A DNA stretch of 5,043 bases from an uncultured Anaerolineales bacterium. Its GTDB lineage: Bacteria; Chloroflexota; Anaerolineae; Anaerolineales; Villigracilaceae. Below are positions 1 through 5,043 of the stretch, one piece after another; positions within the stretch are counted from its first letter, which is position 1, and each line of letters opens with the position of its first letter. The stretch covers positions 1 through 5,043 of the forward strand of contig CALFXA010000280.1 in assembly GCA_937928015.1 (NCBI GenBank), given 5' to 3'. A program made the translations under genes and the position numbers. The notes under the pieces are model-generated. The model had not been told where the DNA came from, ran no database searches, and was given only the letters and a program-made list of their open reading frames with translations.

Positions 1-1
1 A

Positions 2-514
2 AAAACCCCAGAAGGCATCTACATCCGACAGGCAGGCCCAGGCGACAACGCACTGACGGGCAGCTTCTCGGACGTGATCTTCCGCGCGCTGGCGAACGCT
101 CCTTACTGGCACCCGACCCCGCCCGAGGATTGGGGCGAGCTGCACGAGGGCTGGTCGGAGCTGGCGGATGACCAGGAGTGGACGGTCTGGATGGCGCTGG
201 AAGGCGAGTCCGCGCTGGGGATGGTGGGCTTCACCCCGCAAGGGGAAACGGACACCGACCTGCTGGCTGGACCCCGCACCGTCTACCTGAGCGTGGCCGC
301 CACGAAACCCGAGGCGCGCGGACGCGGCCTGAGCACGCTGTTGAGTTGGCATGGCTTACAGCATGCGCGCGCGCGCGGATTCGAAGTCTGCTACACCAAC
401 TGGATCAGCCCCAACCTGCTGGCTTCGCGTCACTGGCCGAGGTACGGCTTCCAGGAGGTAGCCTATCGCCTGGCGAAGCGGGTCGACCCGCAGATCGCCT
501 GGACGAGAGGGTAA
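2..514 (+). CDS. GNAT-family N-acetyltransferase, 5'-truncated by window edge
   Basis: The reading frame is open from the first complete codon at position 2 to the TAA at 512-514, giving 170 visible residues. The true start lies left of the window; the GTG at 74 is internal, because the frame upstream already reads like the first GNAT strand (residues 6-10, IYIRQ). The core acetyl-CoA site is visible: strand 4 (residues 94-98, VYLSV) is followed by a motif A loop R106-G-R-G109-L-S111, matching R-x-x-G-x-(G/A/S), and then helix 3. Motif B is visible as N137 followed by RHWPRYGF (143-150), typical of the GNAT C-terminal end. The family moves an acetyl group from acetyl-CoA to an amine on a small molecule or protein; the substrate here cannot be read. 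The lost N-terminus might hold a second GNAT domain. It is transcribed separately from what follows, since a strong terminator lies 43 nt downstream. Family assignment is firm, function is not. Confidence 0.88.
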   Translation, partial: KTPEGIYIRQAGPGDNALTGSFSDVIFRALANAPYWHPTPPEDWGELHEGWSELADDQEWTVWMALEGESALGMVGFTPQGETDTDLLAGPRTVYLSVAATKPEARGRGLSTLLSWHGLQHARARGFEVCYTNWISPNLLASRHWPRYGFQEVAYRLAKRVDPQIAWTRG

Positions 515-556
515 CGAGAGGGTTCACCGCGGGGGGGACGTCGATTGTTGAAGAGG

Positions 557-591
557 AACAGGTCATGCGAGACGCATGGCCTGTTTTGTTT
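557..591 (+). terminator. Rho-independent terminator after the acetyltransferase gene
   Basis: Arms 557-569 and 573-585 pair over 13 bp, with one G-U wobble (T563/G579) and a 3-nt AGA loop. The 3' arm runs directly into the tract TTTTGTTT (584-591). There is no comparable T tract for the opposite strand, so it acts for + transcription. It closes the acetyltransferase unit. Confidence 0.88.
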
Positions 592-600
592 AGGGGTAAG

Positions 601-664
601 CTCGCCCTTCGACTTCGGCCCTTTCAGGGCCTCCGCTCAGGGCGAAGAAAGCTCAGGGCGAATG
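601..664. repeat. REP-like intergenic palindrome
   Basis: An inner hairpin (GGCCCT 617-622 with AGGGCC 626-631, 3-nt loop) sits within an outer pair (CGCCCT 603-608 with AGGGCG 639-644). The 12-nt sequence GCTCAGGGCGAA occurs twice, at 635-646 and 651-662, so the left outer arm can pair with either copy. A nested GC-rich palindrome between genes, just after a terminator, fits a dispersed REP or small MITE-type element. I recall similar CTTCGACTTCGGCC...CTCCGCTCAGGGCG strings from Chloroflexota contigs, but copy number cannot be judged from one window. Confidence 0.55.
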
Positions 665-840
665 AAGGTGAATTAAGTGCTGTTCTGACAAAAGTGTCGG
701 GCGGGGGCTCTATCGAATTTTCAAATTTGCAAAACACGGATTCCAACAAGCTCGTTAGAATGAATCGCAGGTTCAAACGAGAGGAGGGCCATGATGCGCA
801 CGTGGCTTTCCAGAAAGGATCAAACCTATTGGGGAATAGC

Positions 841-895
841 GCGATACAGGACCGATAGAGGATCGATAGAGGTTCGATAGAGGTTCGATAGAGGA
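841..895. repeat. Five 11-bp tandem repeats (consensus TCGATAGAGGW)
   Basis: Units start at 841, 852, 863, 874 and 885. The last three differ only at the final base; the second begins with C instead of T; the first is more diverged (GCGATACAGGA). The period is close to one helical turn, so identical faces repeat on the same side of the DNA. They lie about 100 bp upstream of the next gene. They could be a regulator-binding array, or simply a slippage product. Confidence 0.85.
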
Positions 896-944
896 TGGCC
901 GCAGGGCTGCGCAGGCCCTGAGGAGGGGCATCCACCAGCGCAGG

Positions 945-973
945 GTGACAGGGCTGGATTCAATCGTCACAAT
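945..973 (+). promoter_or_regulatory. Possible sigma70-type promoter for the 998 gene (weak)
   Basis: GTGACA at 945-950 matches the -35 consensus at 5 of 6 positions, and CACAAT at 968-973 matches the -10 at 4 of 6, with a 17-nt spacer. Initiation would fall near 980, leaving a very short leader before the start at 998. GTGAC (945-949) and GTCAC (966-970) also form an inverted repeat that would bracket the spacer, as an operator might. The -10 is poor, so this is tentative. Confidence 0.3.
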
Positions 974-997
974 CTACCCATCGAAAGGAATATCGAA

Positions 998-1549
998 ATG
1001 GCAAGGGTTCGCAAGAATATGGCCATGCAAGGACTAACTGGACTGCTGGGCGACCAGCTATTGATCCGTACCGACAAGGCGGGACGCACCATCGTGGGAG
1101 CCCGCCCGACCTTCAACGAGGGCCAGGTCTTCACCCCCGCGCAGGTCTCTCACCACGAGGACTTCCGCGCGGCGGTGACCTACGCCAAGGGGGCCAAGGG
1201 CCTGGAGGTCTACATCAAGAAAGCGGTGGGGACGCCGCAGAATTCCTACAATGTGGCCGTGGGCGACTGGCTCAACCCGCCCGAGGTGAAGGAAGTGGAT
1301 ACGAGCGCCTGGGACGGCACGGCTGGGCAGGCCATCCGTATCCTGGCCGTGGACGATGTGCAGGTGAATCAGGTGGAGGTCTCCATCCTGGATGCACGCG
1401 GGGATGTGCTGGAGCACGGCCCCGCTGTCGCCGCGGAAGGCGCCTGGTGGACCTACACCACAACGGCCGACGGCGCCAACGCCGCGCAGGTGACGGCTGT
1501 GGCCAGGGACCTGCCTGGTCACACGGGCCAGAAGACGCTGCAGATGTAA
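998..1549 (+). CDS. Conserved-looking hypothetical protein, 183 aa, two-part
   Basis: The ATG at 998 is preceded by GAAAGGAA (983-990) at good spacing, and no earlier in-frame start is as well placed. No signal peptide or membrane helix is seen. Residues 1-65 (starting MARVRKN, then GLLGDQLLIRTDKAGRTIV and an FTPAQ...FRAAVTYAK segment) look like a compact basic N-terminal unit. Residues 85-95 (NVAVGDWLNPP) lead into a second unit, about 110-175, with alternating hydrophobic strands, a VDDVQV turn, WWTYT and a closing DLPGH motif, like a small beta-sandwich (Ig or fibronectin type). I recall hypothetical proteins of this pattern in several bacterial phyla, but know no established function. It stands alone, with its own leader and a hairpin directly after its stop, so it need not belong with the downstream genes. 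Coding status is well supported; function is unknown. Confidence 0.85.
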   Translation: MARVRKNMAMQGLTGLLGDQLLIRTDKAGRTIVGARPTFNEGQVFTPAQVSHHEDFRAAVTYAKGAKGLEVYIKKAVGTPQNSYNVAVGDWLNPPEVKEVDTSAWDGTAGQAIRILAVDDVQVNQVEVSILDARGDVLEHGPAVAAEGAWWTYTTTADGANAAQVTAVARDLPGHTGQKTLQM

Positions 1550-1560
1550 GGATACGACAG

Positions 1561-1597
1561 GATTGGGCCTCGGGAGAAGGCACCCCGAGGCCCAATC
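1561..1597 (+). terminator. Perfect 14-bp stem-loop after the 998-1549 gene (terminator-like, no T tract)
   Basis: Arms 1561-1574 and 1584-1597 are perfectly complementary around a 9-nt loop, beginning 11 nt after the stop codon. Position suggests transcription termination or protection of the mRNA 3' end. No T tract follows on either strand, so a classical intrinsic terminator is not shown. Confidence 0.5.
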
Positions 1598-1736
1598 GAA
1601 AAGCGGATCGAAACCCATGCCCCGCCTGCCTATCCTCATAGCGAGGAGCTCTTGCTCATGTAACTTGCGCTGCGGCGCGGGCAACGTGAAGGATAAGACA
1701 GAGTTTGCAACGAGGTTTTTTCGTGACAGAAGGCAC

Positions 1737-1765
1737 TTGCCCAAACAAAAACTCGCTTATATACT
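1737..1765 (+). promoter_or_regulatory. Sigma70-type promoter for the zinc-ribbon / membrane / CHAT gene set
   Basis: TTGCCC at 1737-1742 (4 of 6 matches to the -35) and TATACT at 1760-1765 (5 of 6 to the -10) are separated by exactly 17 nt. The surroundings are AT-richer than the flanking genes. Transcription should start near 1772, giving a leader of about 20 nt that contains a strong ribosome site. Confidence 0.65.
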
Positions 1766-1779
1766 GGTAGAAAATCTTC

Positions 1780-1786
1780 AGGAGGT
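1780..1786 (+). promoter_or_regulatory. Strong Shine-Dalgarno site AGGAGGT
   Basis: AGGAGGT lies 5 nt before the ATG at 1792 and decides that start. The ATG at 1788 is out of frame with the zinc-ribbon gene and too close to the site to compete well. Confidence 0.75.
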
Positions 1787-1791
1787 TATGC

Positions 1792-2013
1792 ATGCCACCC
1801 TTCCTCTCTGCAACGTGTACCAACCCAAAGTGCGGGCATTCCAACCGATTCGACCTGGCGGAATTGAAAAAGAACAGCGTGCTGATGTATAAGACCGTGG
1901 TGCGCGGCGAGGACGAAGAATACATCGTCACCTGCGCCAAATGCGGGCAGCGCTTCAAGATTTCTGTGAAAGGCGGACAGGATGAAACCCCCAAAGACAC
2001 CACCCGCGGATGA
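1792..2013 (+). CDS. Small four-cysteine zinc-ribbon-like protein, 73 aa
   Basis: Two cysteine knuckles are visible: C9-x4-C14 (CTNPKC, followed by GH) near the N-terminus and C48-x2-C51 (CAKC, followed by GQ) near the C-terminus, about 33 residues apart. Four cysteines in two pairs, each followed by glycine, are the signature of a zinc ribbon. The segment between is amphipathic (FDLAELKK, then a strand-like VLMYKTVVRG and EEYIVT), and the tail is polar. Zinc ribbons usually bind nucleic acid or protein partners; which applies here cannot be told. The gene has its own promoter and ribosome site and is first of the set, and its last 32 nt overlap the start of the membrane-protein gene in another frame, which suggests translational coupling. 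It is too small for an enzyme, so an adaptor or regulator role is more likely. Confidence 0.8.
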   Translation: MPPFLSATCTNPKCGHSNRFDLAELKKNSVLMYKTVVRGEDEEYIVTCAKCGQRFKISVKGGQDETPKDTTRG

Positions 2014-2449
2014 GATTCAGGCCACATCGGCTCCCCTGACCGAGGAAGACGAGCGGCTGGAGAAATTATTCGACGACATGGAACAGGGCTCACTCAAGAC
2101 CCTGGAGGACGCCGCGCGGCAGATCATCACCCTGTCCACCACCCTGCTGGGCGCGTTCTTCGGGCTGCTGGCCCTGAAAGACGCGCCCGCTTATTTGGGA
2201 TTCTTCGAGGTCAAGGCGATGGGGGCGCTGGCCCTGAGCGCCTTCCTGATGGCGCTGACCTTTGCGCTGCAAGCCGTCTCGCCCAAACGATACGACTACC
2301 CGCGCGCCAGCCTGAGCCGCAAGCGGGAAATCCTGGAAGAAATGCTCAGCACGAAACACGAGGCCGTGAACAAGGCTTCCTGGGTCTTCGGCATCGGCGC
2401 GGCGCTGGTGCTGCTGGCGGCGCTGGATATTTTGATCTTCCGAATTTGA
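1982..2449 (+). CDS. Small membrane protein with three predicted helices, 155 aa
   Basis: The protein has an acidic, proline-rich N-terminus (about 1-45), then hydrophobic segments at about 47-66, 78-98 and 133-153. The loop between helices 2 and 3 (about 99-132, KRYDYPRASLSRKREILEEM) is strongly basic and should be cytoplasmic, which puts the N-terminus inside and the very short C-terminus outside. There is no catalytic motif. The chosen ATG overlaps the preceding gene by 32 nt and has AGGCGG (1971-1976) in front; the next in-frame ATG at 2078 (Met33) would avoid the overlap but drops conserved-looking acidic sequence. I do not recognise a named family, although small multi-helix proteins beside STAND or CHAT genes are often candidate membrane effectors, anchors or protease substrates. 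That role is inferred from context alone. Confidence 0.8.
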   Translation: MKPPKTPPADEIQATSAPLTEEDERLEKLFDDMEQGSLKTLEDAARQIITLSTTLLGAFFGLLALKDAPAYLGFFEVKAMGALALSAFLMALTFALQAVSPKRYDYPRASLSRKREILEEMLSTKHEAVNKASWVFGIGAALVLLAALDILIFRI

Positions 2450-2460
2450 CATCCTCACAA

Positions 2461-2595
2461 AGCCGTCTTTGCCCAGTCATTTCCTCGCTTTAGGAGACGG
2501 CTGGGCCGAGGACTCGCAAGGGTCCTCGAAGCAGGAAATTGTTACGGGCGGGGGCCCGATGCGGCGGGAGGATGCTGCCTGCCCGCCCCCCCGCC
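2461..2595 (+). promoter_or_regulatory. Structured spacer before the CHAT gene, with competing stem-loops
   Basis: Several stems can be drawn in the 170-nt gap. AGCCGTCT (2461-2468) pairs with AGACGGCT (2495-2502), while GCCCAG (2471-2476) pairs with CTGGGC (2501-2506); the two share bases 2501-2502 and are mutually exclusive. CGAGGAC (2507-2513) pairs with GTCCTCG (2522-2528). GGCGGGGG (2547-2554) pairs with CCCCCGCC (2588-2595). None is followed by a T tract, so a simple terminator is not shown. The arrangement could modulate read-through or translation of the next gene. No convincing promoter was found here. Confidence 0.4.
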
Positions 2596-2619
2596 TGCGC
2601 AAGAACAGAAGGGAACCGT

Positions 2620-5043
2620 ATGCTCACACTCCACCTCACCCTCAGCAACTCTCACGTCAGCGTGCGCGCCAACGGGCAGGAAAGCCACCGATTTTCGCTG
2701 CATGATTTACATTGGCCGCAGACCCAAGCCGAGGTCGAGGAGTTTGTCGTGCGTATCGAGAAGACCCGAGAAGTCGGGGCGGCCCTTTTCCACGCGCTGT
2801 TCAGAGACGGGTCTCCTGCGCGGACAGAATTCGACATACTCGCGAAGCAGGGTGAGCGGACGATCGCGCTGGTGTTGGAGTCGGCGGAATTGGACGGCAT
2901 CGCATGGGAGTATGCGTACAACGACGCCAAGGAAGAATATGTGGTGGAGGAATGCGCCTTCGTACGCGCGCTGCCAAAGGGCGAGCGGCCCGCCAACGGA
3001 CGGTTGAAGGCCCGTTATGAGCGCATCCCCCTGCTGTTCATCCCCGCCAACCCGCTGGTGGACCTAAGCGGGGACCCGCTGCCCGCGTTGAACGAAGAGG
3101 ACGAATGGCGGGAGATGCTCCAGTTCATCCGCGCCAGCGGGGCAGGCTTCGACCTGTGGAAAATGCTGCCCGCCACACCCGAGCGGCTGCAAAGCAGCAT
3201 GGCACAATTCCAGGATGGGCTGATCGTGCATTTCTCGGGGCACGGCGGCCTGGCGGACGGCAGGGCCATGCTGCTCTTCGAGGAAGAGAACGGGGCCTCG
3301 AAGGCACTGGACGCGCGCGAATTCGTGCGCGAGGTCAAGGACAAGGCCGCCCTCGCCTTCCTGAGCGCCTGCCAATCTGCCGTGGCCGAGCGGACCGAGT
3401 TCTCCAACCTGGCGCGCGGACTGGTCAAGGCGGGCGTGCCCTTCGCACTGGGGATGCAGTTCAACCTGCCCGACCCCTTCGCGCCCGCCATCAGCGGACA
3501 GTTCTACAACTTCCTGACGCACGGACACAGCATCCCCGAATCGGCGCGGCAGGCGCGGCGCGCGGTGAAATACAAACACGAATTCTTTGTGGGTATGATC
3601 GCGCTGTACGCGGCACATGCCGACGCGATGGAGGGCAAGCTGTCGTGGACGGACGCAGGCGTGCAAACCCCAGAGACCTTTCGGCCTGCCGACGTAAGCG
3701 CCCTGCCCGCCCCTGCCAGCGGGCTGATCGGCCGCCAGCATGAGTTGATGCAGATCGGCTCGAAACTGCTCGAAGGCAAGAAGCCGCTGACGGTGACCCT
3801 GCACGGCGCGGGCGGCATCGGCAAGACGGCCCTGCTCTGGCAGACCCTGCAGCGCTTCGCCCCTTCCTTCAAGTTGACCCTGGCCCTGGGCCTGGACCCC
3901 CTGCCCTCGCTGGAAAGTGTGCTGGGGCGGATCGAACGCTTTTTGGGCCTGCCCTCCCCCTGCTCGACCGACAGGCAGGAACGCGAGGCGATCCTGCGAA
4001 ACGCGTTGACGAGCCAACGCACCCTGTTGGGATTGGACAATTTCGAAACGCTCAACCACGCCTTGAACGATGAAGGGAGCGAAAAAGAAGACACAGCCAG
4101 GAGCCTGCACGCCTTCTTTTCCAGTCTATGTTCCGAAGGCGCTGCATTGTGCGTGACCAGCCGTGAAGCGGCAGACCTGCCCCATGAAGAACTCCTGGAC
4201 GTTTACGGCCTCGAAGAAGGATCGGGCGGGGCCTTGTTTCGTGAATTTGCGGGAAGCCGCCGCGACACGCTGACAGAGGCGCAAACGCACGAGGTCAGCC
4301 AGGCCGCAGGCGGACACCCCCTGGCCTTGCAACTGCTCGGCTCCGCCTATAAGAAGCGGGCCGATCTGGATGCGAAGGAATTCCTGAAGGAGATCCAGGC
4401 CTTGCTTTCCAAGACCAGGAATCCATGGGAGAAAACCAAACGCCACATCGGCCTGGAGGAATGTTTTGCCTTCTCGATGGACAACCTGCCCGACAACGAG
4501 GAAGGGAGGGAGTTACGAACAGGTTTGTCGCGGTTGAGCATTTTCACCGCCTTCTTTGCCGCGTACGCGGCTGCGCCCACGCTCGCGGGCAGGTGGCCAG
4601 AGGACGAAGGCGAGGATAAAGCGCAACAGGATGCCGCGCAAAAGATTGTGCATGGGCTATGGGAACGCGGTTTATTGGAGCGGCTGACCCTGCCCATGGA
4701 AAACGAGAATTTCCATCTGTACAGACTTCACCCCGCCCTGGGTCCGTTTGCGGCCGACCGCGTCCTTCCCGAAGACGCCCCCGCCATGCAGGAAACCTAT
4801 TTTCGCGCCATGCGCCAGTTGGCGGGCCGCTCATACCCAGCCAGCCAGGGCGGGGGAATTTACGGCAGCCCGTTCGTGTCCATGATCGCGCGCGCGGCCA
4901 TGCCCGATATGCTCAATGCCGCCCAACTGAAACAAAATCAAGAATCATCCAGCCTGCTTTATCACCTGGCCTTTCTGACCACCCACTTCGGCGACCTGGA
5001 CGGGGCGATGAAGCTCTACCAGCAATCCCTGGAAATCAAGGAA
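2620..5043 (+). CDS. CHAT protease - STAND (NB-ARC-like) ATPase - TPR protein, 3'-truncated by window edge
   Basis: The ATG at 2620 follows GAAGGGA (2608-2614), and the frame stays open for 808 codons to the window end. Residues 1-130 form an N-terminal region without a recognised motif. Residues about 135-345 are a CHAT domain, a caspase-like cysteine peptidase: catalytic His208 in VHFSGHGG and Cys251 in LSACQSA. The STAND ATPase follows: GLIGRQHEL (368-376), P-loop GAGGIGKT (396-403), Walker B LLGLDNFE (469-476), CVTSR (511-515, sensor-like Arg515), GGHPLAL (564-570), a winged-helix stretch (about 610-715) and an MHD-like LHP (703-705). From about 780 the sequence matches a TPR unit (GDLDGAMKLYQQSLEI, 791-806), so an array probably continues beyond the edge. 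By family knowledge, the repeats sense a signal, the ATPase oligomerises and the peptidase is switched on. All key residues are intact. No signal peptide or membrane helix is seen, so it is probably cytosolic. Target and trigger are unknown. Confidence 0.93.
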   Translation, partial: MLTLHLTLSNSHVSVRANGQESHRFSLHDLHWPQTQAEVEEFVVRIEKTREVGAALFHALFRDGSPARTEFDILAKQGERTIALVLESAELDGIAWEYAYNDAKEEYVVEECAFVRALPKGERPANGRLKARYERIPLLFIPANPLVDLSGDPLPALNEEDEWREMLQFIRASGAGFDLWKMLPATPERLQSSMAQFQDGLIVHFSGHGGLADGRAMLLFEEENGASKALDAREFVREVKDKAALAFLSACQSAVAERTEFSNLARGLVKAGVPFALGMQFNLPDPFAPAISGQFYNFLTHGHSIPESARQARRAVKYKHEFFVGMIALYAAHADAMEGKLSWTDAGVQTPETFRPADVSALPAPASGLIGRQHELMQIGSKLLEGKKPLTVTLHGAGGIGKTALLWQTLQRFAPSFKLTLALGLDPLPSLESVLGRIERFLGLPSPCSTDRQEREAILRNALTSQRTLLGLDNFETLNHALNDEGSEKEDTARSLHAFFSSLCSEGAALCVTSREAADLPHEELLDVYGLEEGSGGALFREFAGSRRDTLTEAQTHEVSQAAGGHPLALQLLGSAYKKRADLDAKEFLKEIQALLSKTRNPWEKTKRHIGLEECFAFSMDNLPDNEEGRELRTGLSRLSIFTAFFAAYAAAPTLAGRWPEDEGEDKAQQDAAQKIVHGLWERGLLERLTLPMENENFHLYRLHPALGPFAADRVLPEDAPAMQETYFRAMRQLAGRSYPASQGGGIYGSPFVSMIARAAMPDMLNAAQLKQNQESSSLLYHLAFLTTHFGDLDGAMKLYQQSLEIKE

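Larger units (their letters stand above)
515..997. other. 483-nt intergenic region rich in repeats, no convincing gene
   Basis: In order this stretch holds the terminator (557-591), a REP-like palindrome (601-664), an AT-richer segment (about 710-770), an 11-bp tandem repeat block (841-895), a small hairpin (arms 902-907 and 915-920, no T tract) and a possible promoter (945-973). Open frames on both strands here have no recognisable domain, and the minus-strand ones merely translate the tandem repeat into SIEPL/LYRS-like echoes. The one short frame with a good ribosome site (791-880, 29 codons, AGGAGG at 782-787) ends inside the repeats and is treated only as a candidate in the findings. Confidence 0.7.

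Noticed and set aside
361..375. Alternating purine-pyrimidine run (GCATGCGCGCGCGCG), possible Z-DNA
   Set aside because: It lies within the acetyltransferase coding sequence and is explained by His-Ala-Arg-Ala-Arg codons in a GC-rich genome.
727..761. TTGCAA and TAGAAT as a promoter pair upstream of the tandem repeats
   Set aside because: The spacing of 23 nt is too long for a sigma70 promoter.
178..858. Plus-strand open frame (226 codons) through the acetyltransferase end, terminator and REP-like palindrome
   Set aside because: It is out of frame with the GNAT motifs and would have to read through a strong terminator and a palindromic repeat.
624..970. Two overlapping minus-strand open frames in the intergenic region
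   Set aside because: Their peptides are translations of the 11-bp tandem repeat and palindrome; no domain or start signal supports them.
1058..1744. Minus-strand open frame (228 codons) across the 998-1549 gene
   Set aside because: No motif and no ribosome site of note, and it crosses the perfect hairpin; the + frame has good coding character and a proper start.
2446..2451. Perfect -35 hexamer TTGACA at the end of the membrane-protein gene
   Set aside because: No acceptable -10 hexamer lies 16-18 nt downstream.
3064..4110. Long open frame on the minus strand (348 codons) opposite the CHAT-STAND gene
   Set aside because: Low-complexity, Gln/Arg/Gly-rich product with no domain; it is the antisense shadow expected opposite a GC-rich gene whose + frame carries intact CHAT and P-loop motifs.
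1..5043. CRISPR array, tRNA, rRNA, insertion sequence or integrase
   Set aside because: No spaced direct repeats of CRISPR type, no tRNA cloverleaf or rRNA-like sequence, and no transposase or integrase motifs were found on either strand.

Overview
The window reads entirely on the + strand and looks like a GC-rich bacterial chromosome or metagenome contig. A Chloroflexota (Anaerolineae-like) or similar filamentous or multicellular bacterium is my best guess. The grounds are the high-GC codon use, the CHAT-STAND-TPR architecture and the style of the intergenic palindrome. This is inference from recalled family distributions, not something the sequence proves.

Layout: (1) 2-514 is the 3' part of a GNAT-family N-acetyltransferase gene that enters from the left edge, followed by a strong intrinsic terminator at 557-591. 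(2) 515-997 has no convincing gene. It holds the terminator, a REP-like palindrome (601-664), five 11-bp tandem repeats (841-895), a small hairpin and a weak candidate promoter. (3) 998-1549 encodes an unrecognised 183-residue protein with an apparent two-part structure, closed by a perfect 14-bp inverted repeat. (4) 1737-1765 is a good sigma70-type promoter that leads into three co-directional genes: a 73-residue four-cysteine zinc-ribbon-like protein (1792-2013), a 155-residue protein with three predicted membrane helices (1982-2449, overlapping the previous gene by 32 nt), and, after a 170-nt structured spacer, a large gene starting at 2620 that runs off the right edge.

The large gene is the key feature. 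Its 808 visible residues contain, in order, an N-terminal region, a CHAT (caspase-like) protease domain with the His208/Cys251 dyad, an NB-ARC-like STAND ATPase with P-loop, Walker B, TSR, GxP and MHD-like motifs, and the first unit of a TPR array. This is the plan of a signal-responsive protease: sensor repeats, nucleotide-driven oligomerisation switch, protease.

The three-gene set 1792-5043+ could act as a stress-response or anti-phage (abortive infection) module, with the STAND/TPR part sensing, the CHAT part cutting, and the membrane protein as substrate, anchor or effector. That joint function is inferred from architecture and gene order only.
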